From SZUA-430 sp965227535 (GTDB lineage: Bacteria > Pseudomonadota > Alphaproteobacteria > Micropepsales > Micropepsaceae), in contig OZ245761.1 of assembly GCA_965227535.1 (NCBI GenBank), forward strand, positions 4,836,001 to 4,900,000: a stretch of DNA of 64,000 nt, read 5' to 3'. Numbering within the stretch: position 1 is the stretch's first letter; every line of letters begins with the position of its first letter. Both the position numbers and the translations under genes were made by a program. The notes beneath the pieces are model-generated. The model did no database searches. It saw nothing but the letters and a program-made list of their open reading frames with translations, and had not been told where the DNA came from. Shown piece by piece: positions 33,470 to 41,428 of this stretch.

Positions 33470-34053
33470 AGCTCGCTGCCCTCGTGTCGGATCGTCCCCT
33501 CGTGCGCAAGCGCGACGCGGAGGCGACGCAGGCCGCCATTCTCGAGGCGGCGAAAACACATTTCGCAAAGTCCGGCTATGAAGGCGCATTCCTGCGCGAT
33601 ATCGCGGCCGATGCCGGTGTCGATGCGGCGTTGATCAACCGCTATTTCGGCGGCAAGGACGGCTTGTTCGCCGCCGCGCTGAAGCACTCCATCCGCCCGC
33701 ACGCCTTTCACGACTGGCAGCGCGAGACGTTCGCGGTCGAGATGGCCAAGATGATGGCCGGCCACGCGCATCAGGACATGGACCGCACGCATGCGTTTCA
33801 GTTTCTGCTGCGCGCGGCAACGTCGCCGGTGACGGCGCCCCTCGTCAACGCAGCGGTCCAGGAACGCTTCATGGGCCCGATCCGCGCCTGGATCGGCGGC
33901 CCGAACGTTGAGGCGCGCGCACGTGTTTTCGCCGCCGTGTTCATCGGCTTGCTCGTCGAACGGTTGATCCGCGACGAGCCGCTTGAGGGACGCGAGCGCA
34001 AGGTTTTCATCGAACGGACGGCGGCGGTGTTGCAGTCGCTCGTCGAAGCTTAA
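33463..34053 (+). CDS. TetR-family transcriptional regulator
   Basis: This 196-residue protein has the TetR HTH in residues about 20-65: AEATQAAILEAAKTHFAKSGYEGAFLRDIAADAGVDAALINRYFGGKDGLF. The C-terminal helical ligand domain resembles TetR members that sense lipophilic ligands. Twelve bases downstream begins the CYP153-like P450, so it most likely represses that gene and itself through the palindromes at 33409-33469. The inducing ligand could be an alkane, fatty acid or fatty alcohol; that is inference from the neighbour. Confidence 0.93.
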   Translation: MTKLAALVSDRPLVRKRDAEATQAAILEAAKTHFAKSGYEGAFLRDIAADAGVDAALINRYFGGKDGLFAAALKHSIRPHAFHDWQRETFAVEMAKMMAGHAHQDMDRTHAFQFLLRAATSPVTAPLVNAAVQERFMGPIRAWIGGPNVEARARVFAAVFIGLLVERLIRDEPLEGRERKVFIERTAAVLQSLVEA

Positions 34054-34064
34054 GGAGCCACCCC

Positions 34065-35333
34065 ATGAACATCGCGATCAAAGCCGACTTGGATGCGGCA
34101 CGCGCCGCCGCGTATGCGGAACCCCTAGCGGCATTGGATCCGGCGCAACCGGCGCTCTTTCAAGCCGACACGATGTGGCCGACCTTCGAGCGTCTGCGCC
34201 GTGAAGACCCTGTGCACTACACGGCGGAGCACGAGTTCGGCCCCTACTGGTCGATCACCAAATACAACGACATCATGGCGGTCGACACGAACCACCAGGT
34301 GTTCTCGTCCGACTATATGCGTGGCGGCATCACGATCGCGGGCGGCAGCTCGAACATGGAGCCGCTGCCGATGTTCATCGCCATGGACCCGCCGCGCCAC
34401 GACGTGCAACGCAAGGCGGTGAGCCCCGCCGTCGCCCCGCCCGCCTTGGCCGCGATGTCGGGCGAGATCCGCGAACGCGCCGCCGCAATCCTCGACGACC
34501 TGCCGATCGGCCAAGAGTTCGACTGGGTCGACCTGGTGTCGAAGGAGCTGACGGCGATGACGCTCGCCACGCTCTTCGACGCGCCCCAGAAAGACCGCCG
34601 CAAGATCACCTATTGGTCCGACGTCGTGACCGCCGTGCCGATGCCCGGCGGCCTGGTCGAGACCTTCGAACAGAAGATGCAGATCTTCGGTGAGTACAAC
34701 GCCTACTTCGCGAACCTCTGGAATCAAAAGGTCAACGCGCCGCCGGGCCACGACATGATTTCGATGCTGGCGCACCACCCGCAGACGCGCAACATGGAAG
34801 CGCGCGAATACTTCGGCAACGTCGTGCTGCTGACCGTCGGCGGCAACGACACGACGCGCAACACGATCTCAGGCTCGGTTCTGGCGCTCAATCAGAACCC
34901 CGATCAATACGCGAAGCTGCGCGCGAACCCGTCGTTGATCCCCTCGATGGTGTCGGAGACGATCCGCTGGCAGACGCCGCTGGCCCACATGCGCCGCACG
35001 GCGGTGGAAGACATCGAGTTTCAAGGCAAGAAGATCCGCAAGGGCGACAAGGTCGTCATGTGGTACATCTCCGGCAACCGCGACGACGAAGTGATCGATC
35101 GGCCGAACGACTACATCATCGACCGCGAACGGCCGCGCACGCACGTCTCGTTCGGCTTCGGCATCCACCGCTGCGTCGGCAACCGCTTGGCCGAGCTGCA
35201 GCTCACCATCATCTGGGAAGAGATCATGAAACGCTTCCCCGAAATCATCGTCACCCGCGAGCCCAAGCGCACCTACTCGACCTTCGTGCGCGGCTACGAG
35301 TCGATGATGACGCTGATCCCCAAGCGGCACTAA
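34065..35333 (+). CDS. Cytochrome P450, CYP153-like
   Basis: This 422-residue soluble P450 has the oxygen-binding helix GGNDTTRNTISG, the ExxR in SETIRWQTPLAHMRRTA, and the haem-binding loop FGFGIHRCVGNR with Cys370. Segments such as YWSITKYNDIMAVDTNHQVFSSD, PMFIAMDPPRHDVQRKAVSP and KGDKVVMWYISGNRDDEVID match my memory of CYP153 enzymes, bacterial terminal hydroxylases of alkanes and fatty acids that need a ferredoxin and ferredoxin reductase. No redox partner genes are in the window. 'taaggag' precedes the ATG. The TetR gene directly upstream probably regulates it. Confidence 0.9.
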   Translation: MNIAIKADLDAARAAAYAEPLAALDPAQPALFQADTMWPTFERLRREDPVHYTAEHEFGPYWSITKYNDIMAVDTNHQVFSSDYMRGGITIAGGSSNMEPLPMFIAMDPPRHDVQRKAVSPAVAPPALAAMSGEIRERAAAILDDLPIGQEFDWVDLVSKELTAMTLATLFDAPQKDRRKITYWSDVVTAVPMPGGLVETFEQKMQIFGEYNAYFANLWNQKVNAPPGHDMISMLAHHPQTRNMEAREYFGNVVLLTVGGNDTTRNTISGSVLALNQNPDQYAKLRANPSLIPSMVSETIRWQTPLAHMRRTAVEDIEFQGKKIRKGDKVVMWYISGNRDDEVIDRPNDYIIDRERPRTHVSFGFGIHRCVGNRLAELQLTIIWEEIMKRFPEIIVTREPKRTYSTFVRGYESMMTLIPKRH

Positions 35334-35569
35334 GCCTTCCGCTTCGCCAACAGCGCGTGAAGGGCGACGGCGAGCCAGACCGCGTTCAGTACGACCGACG
35401 GATAAGCCTGATTGGCCAGCACGTTGACGCCGATGGCGAGTGAGCCGACGGCGTTCAGCAGATTGTAGGTGACGCCGTCGGGCGGCAGGCGCTTCTGCAC
35501 CCCGGCCCAATACGCGATCAATAGAAGGATGGCGCCGATCCACCCGATGACGTCGATGATGCCCACCAT
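35330..35569 (-). CDS. CBU_0592-type small membrane protein
   Basis: The ATG at 35569 gives 79 residues with three hydrophobic helices: DVIGWIGAILLLIAYWAGV, YNLLNAVGSLAIGVNVLAN and VLNAVWLAVALHALLA. The pattern 'GWIGA.LLL.AY' plus 'LLN..GS..I' plus 'N.VW' resembles the CBU_0592 family of small integral membrane proteins, whose role is unknown. The longer frame start adds a hydrophilic stretch without support. Its stop overlaps the P450 stop by four bases on the opposite strand. Confidence 0.75.
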   Translation of the reverse strand: MVGIIDVIGWIGAILLLIAYWAGVQKRLPPDGVTYNLLNAVGSLAIGVNVLANQAYPSVVLNAVWLAVALHALLAKRKA

Positions 35570-35665
35570 GCTTTCCAGCCTCTCGCGTTGACGGACAGTT
35601 ATGTCGGTCCCGTGCATCCCTGTCATATGCTATCGCTCTCGGGTCCAAAGAGGGGAGGGCGGTCG

Positions 35666-36967
35666 ATGGAAATGTCTCGTCGCGGCGTCATGGCTGCGGG
35701 TGCAGCGTTTGGCCTAGCGGGACCAAGCCGCGCCGCGATGCCGGCGACCCAATTTCCGAAAGACTTCCTCTGGGGCACGGCGATCTCGGCGCACCAAAGC
35801 GAAGGCAACAACACCAACAACGACGCCTGGATCCGCGAGAACGTGAAGCCGACGCTGTTCAAGGAACGCTCCGGCGACGCCTGCGACAGCTACCATCGCT
35901 ACGCCGAAGACATCGGCATCGCATCAAAGCTCGGCTTCAACTGCTACCGCCTCGGCATCGAATGGTCGCGCATCGAACCCAGCGAAGGTCAATTCTCGAA
36001 CGCCGAGCTCGACCACTACGCGAAGGTTCTCGAAACCTGCCGCGCGCACGGCCTGAAACCCGTGGTGACGTACAACCACTTCACGACCCCGATCTGGTTC
36101 GCCGCCCGCGGCGGCTTCGACGAACCCGACGCGCCCGACCTCTTCGCCCGCTACTGCGCCAAGACGACGGAGCGCCTCGGCGGCCTGATGCACCTCGCCA
36201 CCACCTTCAACGAAGCCAACATCCAATACCTGGTCCGCCTCCTCGCACCGAACGCCGGCGAAAATCCCGCCGCACAAGCGATGATGAAAGCGGCCGCCGC
36301 CGCCACCGGCTCGCCGAAATTCAAAAGCCTTGCCTTCTCCGACCCCGAGGTCACGACGCCGCTGCTGCAAGAGGCGCACCGCAAAGCCTACGCGGCCATG
36401 AAGGCCGCGCGGCCGAATCTTCCCGTCGGCCTCACGCTCACGACGCAGGACATCCAGACGACGGGCGCGCCATCCAACGTCGACAAGTGGCGCGACCGCC
36501 TCTACGGCGACTGGGTCAACGTCGCGCGCACCCACGCCGACTTCATCGGCGTTCAAACCTACACGCGCTTCTGGGTGGACGAGAACGGCATGGTGTCCCC
36601 ACCCAAGGGCGCCGAACTCACCGACGCCGGCTACGAATTCTATCCGCAGGCCTTAGGGCACACGATCCGCTGGGCCCACAAGACGATCGGCAAGCCGATC
36701 TACGTCACCGAAAACGGCATCGCCACGCACGACGACACCCGCCGCATCGCCTTCATCGACCAAGCCCTGACCAGCCTCAAGGAATGCCTAGCCGAGGGGA
36801 TCCCGGTTCACAGCTACCTCTACTGGTCGCTGCTCGACAATTTCGAATGGACGTCGGGCTGCAGCAAACATTTCGGCCTGGTCGCCGTCGACCGCAAAAC
36901 CTTCAAACGCACCCCAAAACCCAGCGCCCGCCACTTAGGCCGCATCGCCCGCGCGAACGGACGTTAG
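35666..36967 (+). CDS. Glycoside hydrolase family 1 protein with Tat-type signal
   Basis: This 433-residue protein starts at ATG 35666 after 'ggggaggg'. The first 23 residues (MEMSRRGVMAAGAAFGLAGP) carry an RR and a hydrophobic core, a Tat export signal. The GH1 beta-glucosidase barrel follows: FPKDFLWGTAISAHQSEG, YRLGIEWSRIEPSEG, TFNEAN with acid/base E183, and YVTENG with nucleophile E349, then YWSLLDNFEW. The usual TFNEP is TFNEA here, an unusual Pro-to-Ala change beside the acid/base. It would hydrolyse beta-glucosides or related glycosides in the periplasm. Substrate specificity is not predictable. Confidence 0.93.
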   Translation: MEMSRRGVMAAGAAFGLAGPSRAAMPATQFPKDFLWGTAISAHQSEGNNTNNDAWIRENVKPTLFKERSGDACDSYHRYAEDIGIASKLGFNCYRLGIEWSRIEPSEGQFSNAELDHYAKVLETCRAHGLKPVVTYNHFTTPIWFAARGGFDEPDAPDLFARYCAKTTERLGGLMHLATTFNEANIQYLVRLLAPNAGENPAAQAMMKAAAAATGSPKFKSLAFSDPEVTTPLLQEAHRKAYAAMKAARPNLPVGLTLTTQDIQTTGAPSNVDKWRDRLYGDWVNVARTHADFIGVQTYTRFWVDENGMVSPPKGAELTDAGYEFYPQALGHTIRWAHKTIGKPIYVTENGIATHDDTRRIAFIDQALTSLKECLAEGIPVHSYLYWSLLDNFEWTSGCSKHFGLVAVDRKTFKRTPKPSARHLGRIARANGR

Positions 36968-37446
36968 CCCGGCTCCTTCGGCATCAGCGCCGTCCGGATC
37001 GCACGCACGCGCTCGAGCAGCGGCTGCGCTTGTTCGATCGTCGCGCCATGCTCGAACGAAATCGCTTTCTCGCCGGAGGCCTTGACGATGGTCAGCGACT
37101 CCGCACCGCCGTCCGCGCAATCGGGACAGCCGATGACAGCCGGCAACCCGTCCAGCTTCGCGGCCTCCGCCAGCTGCGCGATCTCGCCCCATTCGGCCGG
37201 CGTCAGTTTCTGCGTGAACCGCTGCTCAGGCAACTCCTGAGCGCCGCGTCCCCCGCGCGACGAGCGCACCAGCACCGCTTGCCCCTCCGAAATCTCCAGC
37301 CGCGTCGAACAATACCCGACGCACATCCCGAACGACGTCGTCGACACGACCTGTCGAACACCCGAAGCCGTCGCGGCTTGCTCGCAAGCGGCCAGAGCCA
37401 CAAAGCAAAAGACCAAGGCGCACGCGCGCAGGACGACGTTGATCAA
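36964..37446 (-). CDS. Predicted lipoprotein of unknown function
   Basis: The TTG at 37446 has a strong Shine-Dalgarno (aggagaa) upstream and yields 160 residues with a lipoprotein signal: VVLRACALVFCFVALAAC, lipobox Cys about residue 18. The mature part has four more Cys in two pairs (GMCVGYC and GCPDC), suggesting disulfides in the periplasm, and segments like LTPAEWGEIAQLAEAAKLDGLP. I do not assign a family. Its end overlaps the GH1 stop by four bases, convergent. Confidence 0.72.
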   Translation of the reverse strand: MINVVLRACALVFCFVALAACEQAATASGVRQVVSTTSFGMCVGYCSTRLEISEGQAVLVRSSRGGRGAQELPEQRFTQKLTPAEWGEIAQLAEAAKLDGLPAVIGCPDCADGGAESLTIVKASGEKAISFEHGATIEQAQPLLERVRAIRTALMPKEPG

Positions 37447-37546
37447 GACAGTTCTCCTATTGCGGAACGGCGCCGAGCATACAGGCTGTGGACGCACGAC
37501 GCGAGATGCAGCTATCGTCGCCCAACACGGGAACGGAACGTCAGCC

Positions 37547-37906
37547 ATGACCACGACGACGAAGCACCGAATCTATGCCATGAGCTTCGCTGGCGTCTAT
37601 CCGCTCTACGTCGCCAAGGCGGAGAAGAAGGGACGCAAGCAGGCGGAGGTCGACGAAATCATCCGCTGGCTGACCGGCTACAGCCAATCCGAATTCAAAG
37701 CCCAGCTGAAAAAGAAAACCACCTTCGAAGACTTCTTCGCCAAAGCCCCCAAACTCAACCCCGCCCGCCGCCTGATCACCGGCGTCGTCTGCGGCGTCCG
37801 CGTCGAAACCGTCGAAGACCCGCTGATGCAAGAAATCCGCTACCTGGACAAACTGATCGACGAGCTCGCCAAGGGCAAGCCGATGGAAAAAATCCTGCGG
37901 TCATAG
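37547..37906 (+). CDS. DUF2200 family protein
   Basis: This 119-residue protein has an N-terminal HRIYAMSFAGVYPLYVAKAEKKGRKQAEVDEIIRWLTGY and a C-terminal DPLMQEIRYLDKLIDELAKGKPMEKILR. These match my memory of the DUF2200 family, small cytosolic proteins of unknown function found in many bacteria. No enzymatic motif is evident. It is preceded by the divergent lipoprotein gene and followed 38 bases later by a membrane protein gene on the same strand. Confidence 0.85.
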   Translation: MTTTTKHRIYAMSFAGVYPLYVAKAEKKGRKQAEVDEIIRWLTGYSQSEFKAQLKKKTTFEDFFAKAPKLNPARRLITGVVCGVRVETVEDPLMQEIRYLDKLIDELAKGKPMEKILRS

Positions 37907-37944
37907 CAAGCCGCCCCGCACGGGCACTGCGCAAGATCGGAACC

Positions 37945-38424
37945 ATGCGACAGCTGATCAAATTTCTGCACACGATGGGAGCGATCGGGTTGATGGGGGC
38001 GATGGCTTCGCTTATCGCTCTCGCATACGCGGCGCCGCCGCCCACCGCTTTGGCCGAATATGCCGCCGTCCGCAGCGCCATGGCTGCAATCGCAACGTGG
38101 ATTTTCTTCCCGTCGCTTGCCGTGACCTTGATAGCCGGCTTGATGGCGCTCGCGGCAAGCCCTGTCTATCAGAACGCGGGGTGGGCGTGGGCGAAAGCCT
38201 TGAGCGGCATTCTCATTTTCGAAAGCGGCCTGATCGCCATCCTGGGTCCGATGCAACGCGAGGCCGAACGAAGCGCCAAAGCACTTGCCTCCATGGGCGA
38301 CGCCGCGACGGTTGCCGCGTCGCCCGGTGGCGAGACCGGTCCGTTGTGGGTGCTGCTCGCGGTGGCCACGGCAAACGTCGTGCTCGGCATATGGCGACCG
38401 CGGCTGGTCTGGAAGGTGAAGTAG
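37945..38424 (+). CDS. DUF2269-like small membrane protein
   Basis: This 159-residue protein has four hydrophobic segments: LIKFLHTMGAIGLMGAMASLIAL, WIFFPSLAVTLIAGLMALA, ALSGILIFESGLIAI and VLLAVATANVVLGIW. A first-helix histidine (KFLHTMGA) is typical of small haem- or DUF2269-type membrane proteins, but the family is not certain. It starts at ATG 37945 and converges on the alpha/beta hydrolase gene ten bases away. A much longer overlapping frame that reads through the GH1 gene is an antisense-type artefact and is not used. Confidence 0.72.
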   Translation: MRQLIKFLHTMGAIGLMGAMASLIALAYAAPPPTALAEYAAVRSAMAAIATWIFFPSLAVTLIAGLMALAASPVYQNAGWAWAKALSGILIFESGLIAILGPMQREAERSAKALASMGDAATVAASPGGETGPLWVLLAVATANVVLGIWRPRLVWKVK

Positions 38425-38434
38425 ATTAGCCTTG

Positions 38435-39301
38435 TCACGTCCCAAGAAACCGCTCGACGATCGCCGGCAACATCGGATCGACGGCGAGTGTGTAGTGGAT
38501 CGCGCCCGGCACGATCGCGAACTGATGCGGCGGCCGCAGTGAGCCGTCGAGCCCCGCATCGCGCTGGCCGCCGCCCAACGCCTTCCAGAACTCGACCATG
38601 TGTTCCGGCCGCTGCGCGTCGGCGTCGGCAAAGACAAGCAGCGTGCGCGCCCGAACCTTGGCGACGTCGGCGCTGTAATCATAGTCGCGCTTGGTCATCT
38701 CACCGAGCTTGCGGAACAGCTTCGTCCAATCGACATCGGGATAGGCCTCTCCCATCGGCGATGCCTTCACGCTGGGGCCATACGCGTCGGCGTGGGACTC
38801 CAGTTCATCGAAGGCCTTCACGCCCTCCGGATAAAACCCGCTCTTCTTCATCGCCCCGGACACGAGCACGAGCCGATCGACCACATCCGGATGGCGGATG
38901 GCGGTCAGCAGCGCGACGCCGGCGCCCAGCGAATAACCCATGACGTCGGCCTTGCCGAACTTCAGATGACGGATCAAAGCGGCAATGTCGTCGCCCATCG
39001 TTTCATTGCGCAGCGGCCTGTCGGTGTCCGGCGTGCGCCCATGCCCCTGGAGATGGACGGCGAACACCTGCCGCCCCTTGGCCAACGCGGCCCGATTATC
39101 ACCGAAGCTGTCCGGGTCGATGCCCCCGTGAAGAAGAATGAGCGGCTTGCCGGCGCCATGCACGCTGTAAAAAATGTGCTGGCCATTAACGTCGGCAAAA
39201 TTCCCATTCGACATGGGCAGGCTCTCCTTGGCGTGAACGGGAAGGGCCGCAGTCAACACGGCGGTCGCCGCGGCCGTCTTCAGGAAATCGCGTCTGAGCA
39301 T
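38435..39301 (-). CDS. Exported alpha/beta hydrolase
   Basis: This 288-residue protein begins MLRRDFLKTAAATAVLTAALPVHA, a Tat-type signal. The alpha/beta hydrolase fold follows with the oxyanion LILLHGGIDPDS, the nucleophile elbow GYSLGAG (Ser near residue 145), the acid in LLVFADADAQRPEHM and the His in PGAIHYT near the end. An esterase, lactonase or haloperoxidase-like activity is possible; the substrate is unknown. It is upstream of, and on the same strand as, an SRPBCC-ArsR pair but separated by 24 bases, so cotranscription with them is plausible. Confidence 0.9.
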   Translation of the reverse strand: MLRRDFLKTAAATAVLTAALPVHAKESLPMSNGNFADVNGQHIFYSVHGAGKPLILLHGGIDPDSFGDNRAALAKGRQVFAVHLQGHGRTPDTDRPLRNETMGDDIAALIRHLKFGKADVMGYSLGAGVALLTAIRHPDVVDRLVLVSGAMKKSGFYPEGVKAFDELESHADAYGPSVKASPMGEAYPDVDWTKLFRKLGEMTKRDYDYSADVAKVRARTLLVFADADAQRPEHMVEFWKALGGGQRDAGLDGSLRPPHQFAIVPGAIHYTLAVDPMLPAIVERFLGT

Positions 39302-39325
39302 ATCGCCCCCCGTCGCGCAGTATGC

Positions 39326-39826
39326 TCACGATCCGCCAGCGAGCAACTCGTCCAACTGCGCGAACTGTTCGGGCAGGCCTTCCGCCGAACCGGCGAGCGC
39401 TTCGTCGAGCGCCGCTGTCGTCGGATAGAGTTCGTGGAAGGTGAGCAGCGTCTTACCGCCATGTTCTTCAAGCGTCACCGTAGTCACGGCGCCCTGATCG
39501 CTTTCCTCGTTCGTCCACACGATGCGCTTGTTCGGCACGACTTCCTTGTACGTCCCGAAGAACGCCATCGTCTGGTCGGTGCCCGGAAAGCGGAACACGA
39601 GCCGATACCCGCCCCCGGTGCGCATATCGATGTCGCACGAGAGCAGCGACGGGCTCATCGCCTTCGGCACCCACCAACGCCGGAACAACTCGGCTTTGCT
39701 CCACGCTTCATAGACGATGCGCGCCGGCGCATTGAACGTTCGCGTCACGACGAGCTCGCGGTCGGACTTGCGCTCCACGACGGTGCGGTTCACGGCGGCG
39801 GCACTACCTTCTCTTCCGTCGGGCAT
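39326..39826 (-). CDS. SRPBCC (AHSA1-like) domain protein
   Basis: This 166-residue protein matches the AHSA1/SRPBCC family: ELVVTRTFNAPARIVYEAWSKAELFRRWWVPKAM opens the hydrophobic-cavity fold, followed by CDIDMRTGGGYRLVFRFPG and TTVTLEEHGGKTLLTFHELYPT. These proteins bind hydrophobic ligands or act as Hsp90-cochaperone-like domains; many sit next to an ArsR regulator, as here. Its 5' end overlaps the ArsR gene by 23 bases, so the two are coupled. Confidence 0.92.
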   Translation of the reverse strand: MPDGREGSAAAVNRTVVERKSDRELVVTRTFNAPARIVYEAWSKAELFRRWWVPKAMSPSLLSCDIDMRTGGGYRLVFRFPGTDQTMAFFGTYKEVVPNKRIVWTNEESDQGAVTTVTLEEHGGKTLLTFHELYPTTAALDEALAGSAEGLPEQFAQLDELLAGGS

Positions 39827-40169
39827 CAGCCTTCTCCTTAGCCTTCAATTCCTCGACAATCTTGTCCAACTCGTCGAAGCGTGCGCTCCACAGCAGCCGG
39901 TGCCGCTCGATCCAAGCGGCCTCTTCTTCCAGCGCGCGCGCGCCAAGCCTGCACGTCCTAACGCGCCCGGCCTTTTCAGTCGTAACAAGCCCCGCCCGCT
40001 CCAACACACCGACATGCTTCTTCATGCCCGTGAGGGTCATATGAAACTTCGAGGCGAGGTCCGTGATCGAAGCATCGGCACGCCCAAGCTGCTCCAACAC
40101 GCCGCGCCGGGTCGCATCCGACAGCGCAGCAAACGAAGCATCCAGGCGGGTTTGTTGATACTGAACCAT
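39804..40169 (-). CDS. ArsR-family winged-helix regulator
   Basis: The ATG at 40169 gives 121 residues beginning MVQYQQTRLDASFAALSDATRRGVLEQLG. The winged helix includes SITDLASKFHMTLTGMKKHVGVLERAGLVTTEKAGR and then WIERHRLLWSARFDELDKIVEELK. There is no metal-binding Cys motif, so it is of the ligand- or cofactor-independent kind that partners with SRPBCC proteins. The longer frame start at 40253 is less likely. The upstream accatatggt (a 10-bp palindrome at the start) may be its operator. It would regulate the SRPBCC gene and itself. Confidence 0.92.
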   Translation of the reverse strand: MVQYQQTRLDASFAALSDATRRGVLEQLGRADASITDLASKFHMTLTGMKKHVGVLERAGLVTTEKAGRVRTCRLGARALEEEAAWIERHRLLWSARFDELDKIVEELKAKEKADARRKRR

Positions 40170-40251
40170 ATGGTGCAGTATATAACGGATCAACTTGCGG
40201 CGCGCAAGAGGAAACCATAGCGTTAGTCGGAACGATCCGGAGCCCACGCCC

Positions 40252-40659
40252 ATGCAAGATTTCGACGCCGCGATCGACGCCTATCGTGAAGCGCTTCAAT
40301 CGATGCTGCAGGGCGACCACGAACCCGTGCTGAATCTGTACTCGCGCCGCGCCGACGTCACGCTCGCCAACCCTCTCGGCCCGCCCATCGTCGGATGGGC
40401 GAACATCGAAAGAGAAGCCGCCACCGTCGCGTCCACCTTCGCCGGCAGCGAAGGCATGACCTTCGAGGACATCACGCGCTTCGCAACCCCGGACCTCGGC
40501 TACGTCATCGGATTCGAGCGGGCCCAAGTCCGGCGCAAAGGCAGCGACAAGCTTGGCCCCATGGCGCTCCGCGTAACCACGATCCTCCGCCGCGAAGAAG
40601 GCAAGTGGCTAATCGCCCTCCGCCACGCCGACACAATCACCCAGCGCGCCACGACCTAA
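40252..40659 (+). CDS. SnoaL/nuclear transport factor 2-like protein
   Basis: This 135-residue protein has the cone-shaped NTF2-like fold: IDAYREALQSMLQGDHEPVLNLYSRRADVTLANPLGPPIVGWANIE is the usual start, followed by a paired beta sheet ending MALRVTTILRREEGKWLIALRHAD. Family members include isomerases and polyketide cyclases or non-catalytic binders; the residue set is not specific enough to choose. It is divergent from the ArsR gene. The dispersed repeat at 40664 begins four bases after its stop and may act as its terminator. Confidence 0.85.
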   Translation: MQDFDAAIDAYREALQSMLQGDHEPVLNLYSRRADVTLANPLGPPIVGWANIEREAATVASTFAGSEGMTFEDITRFATPDLGYVIGFERAQVRRKGSDKLGPMALRVTTILRREEGKWLIALRHADTITQRATT

Positions 40660-40663
40660 AACA

Positions 40664-40718
40664 TCCTCCCTCGCTTTAGCGGGGGAGGGGGACCATCGCG
40701 CAGCGATGGTGGAGGGGG
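40664..40718. repeat. Intact copy of the dispersed two-hairpin repeat
   Basis: The copy reads tcctccctcgctttagcggg, then ggagggggaccatcgc, gca, and gcgatggtggaggggg. The first stem pairs CCCTCGCT with AGCGGGGG; the second pairs ACCATCGC with GCGATGGT. It includes an exact match (40668-40685) to the casposon target duplication and shows what the uninterrupted site looks like. Confidence 0.9.
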
Positions 40719-40740
40719 CTGACGCCGCCATAGTCTGGCG

Positions 40741-41349
40741 ATGGAAAGATTCGGAGCCGAGGCCATGTGGAACGAACCGATGCCGACCTGGCGCAAGGCG
40801 CGCAAGGAGCATCAATGCCAGGGTGATGCCTGTACGAAGATCATCACGCTTGGCGAGCGGTACCTTGACAGGTGCCTTCGCGACCCTGAAACCCGCCATC
40901 TGCGTTATTGTGAGCCTTGCGGCGCGCCCGTCTGGGAGCGAGCCAACAGCTATCATGCCTTCAATGGCCGCAATGATTTTCCTGACCGCTATCAGCAGCA
41001 TATTTCAAGCGCGCAATGGAAAAGCCTAAGGCGCGATGTCATTGAGCTGCGGGGCAATCGGTGCGAGCGGTGTAAGGGAGAAGGTATCCCCCTGGAACTA
41101 CACCATTTGCATTATCGTTCCCTCGGAAGCGAGCATCCGGAAGATGTCGAGTTGCTTTGCGCGGACTGTCACGCGCGAGCAGATGAAGCGCGTAAATCGA
41201 AGGCCCGGCCTAAGCGCGACGATCCGCACGAGGCTCTGATTGTCGGCCCCGATGGGGCTCGTTGGGCCAAGATAGATCCGGATGCGATCTATGTTGTCCT
41301 CAAAGACGGGCGACACGTGCCAGTGAAACTGAAGAACAAGGGAGCATGA
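40741..41349 (+). CDS. HNH endonuclease domain protein
   Basis: This 202-residue protein has CERCKGEG (C108, C111), ELHHLHYRSLG (H121, H122) and LLCADCHARAD (C140, C143, H144), a canonical HNH core with structural zinc. Earlier Cys residues (QCQGDACT, YCEPCG) may bind a second zinc. It is preceded by the intact dispersed repeat and starts an accessory block that runs to about 44510. The biological role (restriction, homing or repair) cannot be deduced. It is unrelated in sequence to the casposon HNH protein beyond the motif. Confidence 0.87.
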   Translation: MERFGAEAMWNEPMPTWRKARKEHQCQGDACTKIITLGERYLDRCLRDPETRHLRYCEPCGAPVWERANSYHAFNGRNDFPDRYQQHISSAQWKSLRRDVIELRGNRCERCKGEGIPLELHHLHYRSLGSEHPEDVELLCADCHARADEARKSKARPKRDDPHEALIVGPDGARWAKIDPDAIYVVLKDGRHVPVKLKNKGA

Positions 41350-41428
41350 TACGTGTTCCGGCGGGTGGGGGCCGAAGCGCCGTGAATCCGTATCGCGTCC
41401 CCTGATTTCCTAGGAAAGCACGAACGGT

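Noticed and set aside
35962..38424. 820-residue forward frame crossing the GH1 gene
   Set aside because: It is an out-of-frame shadow of GH1, reads antisense to the lipoprotein gene, and only its last part coincides with the real membrane-protein gene at 37945.
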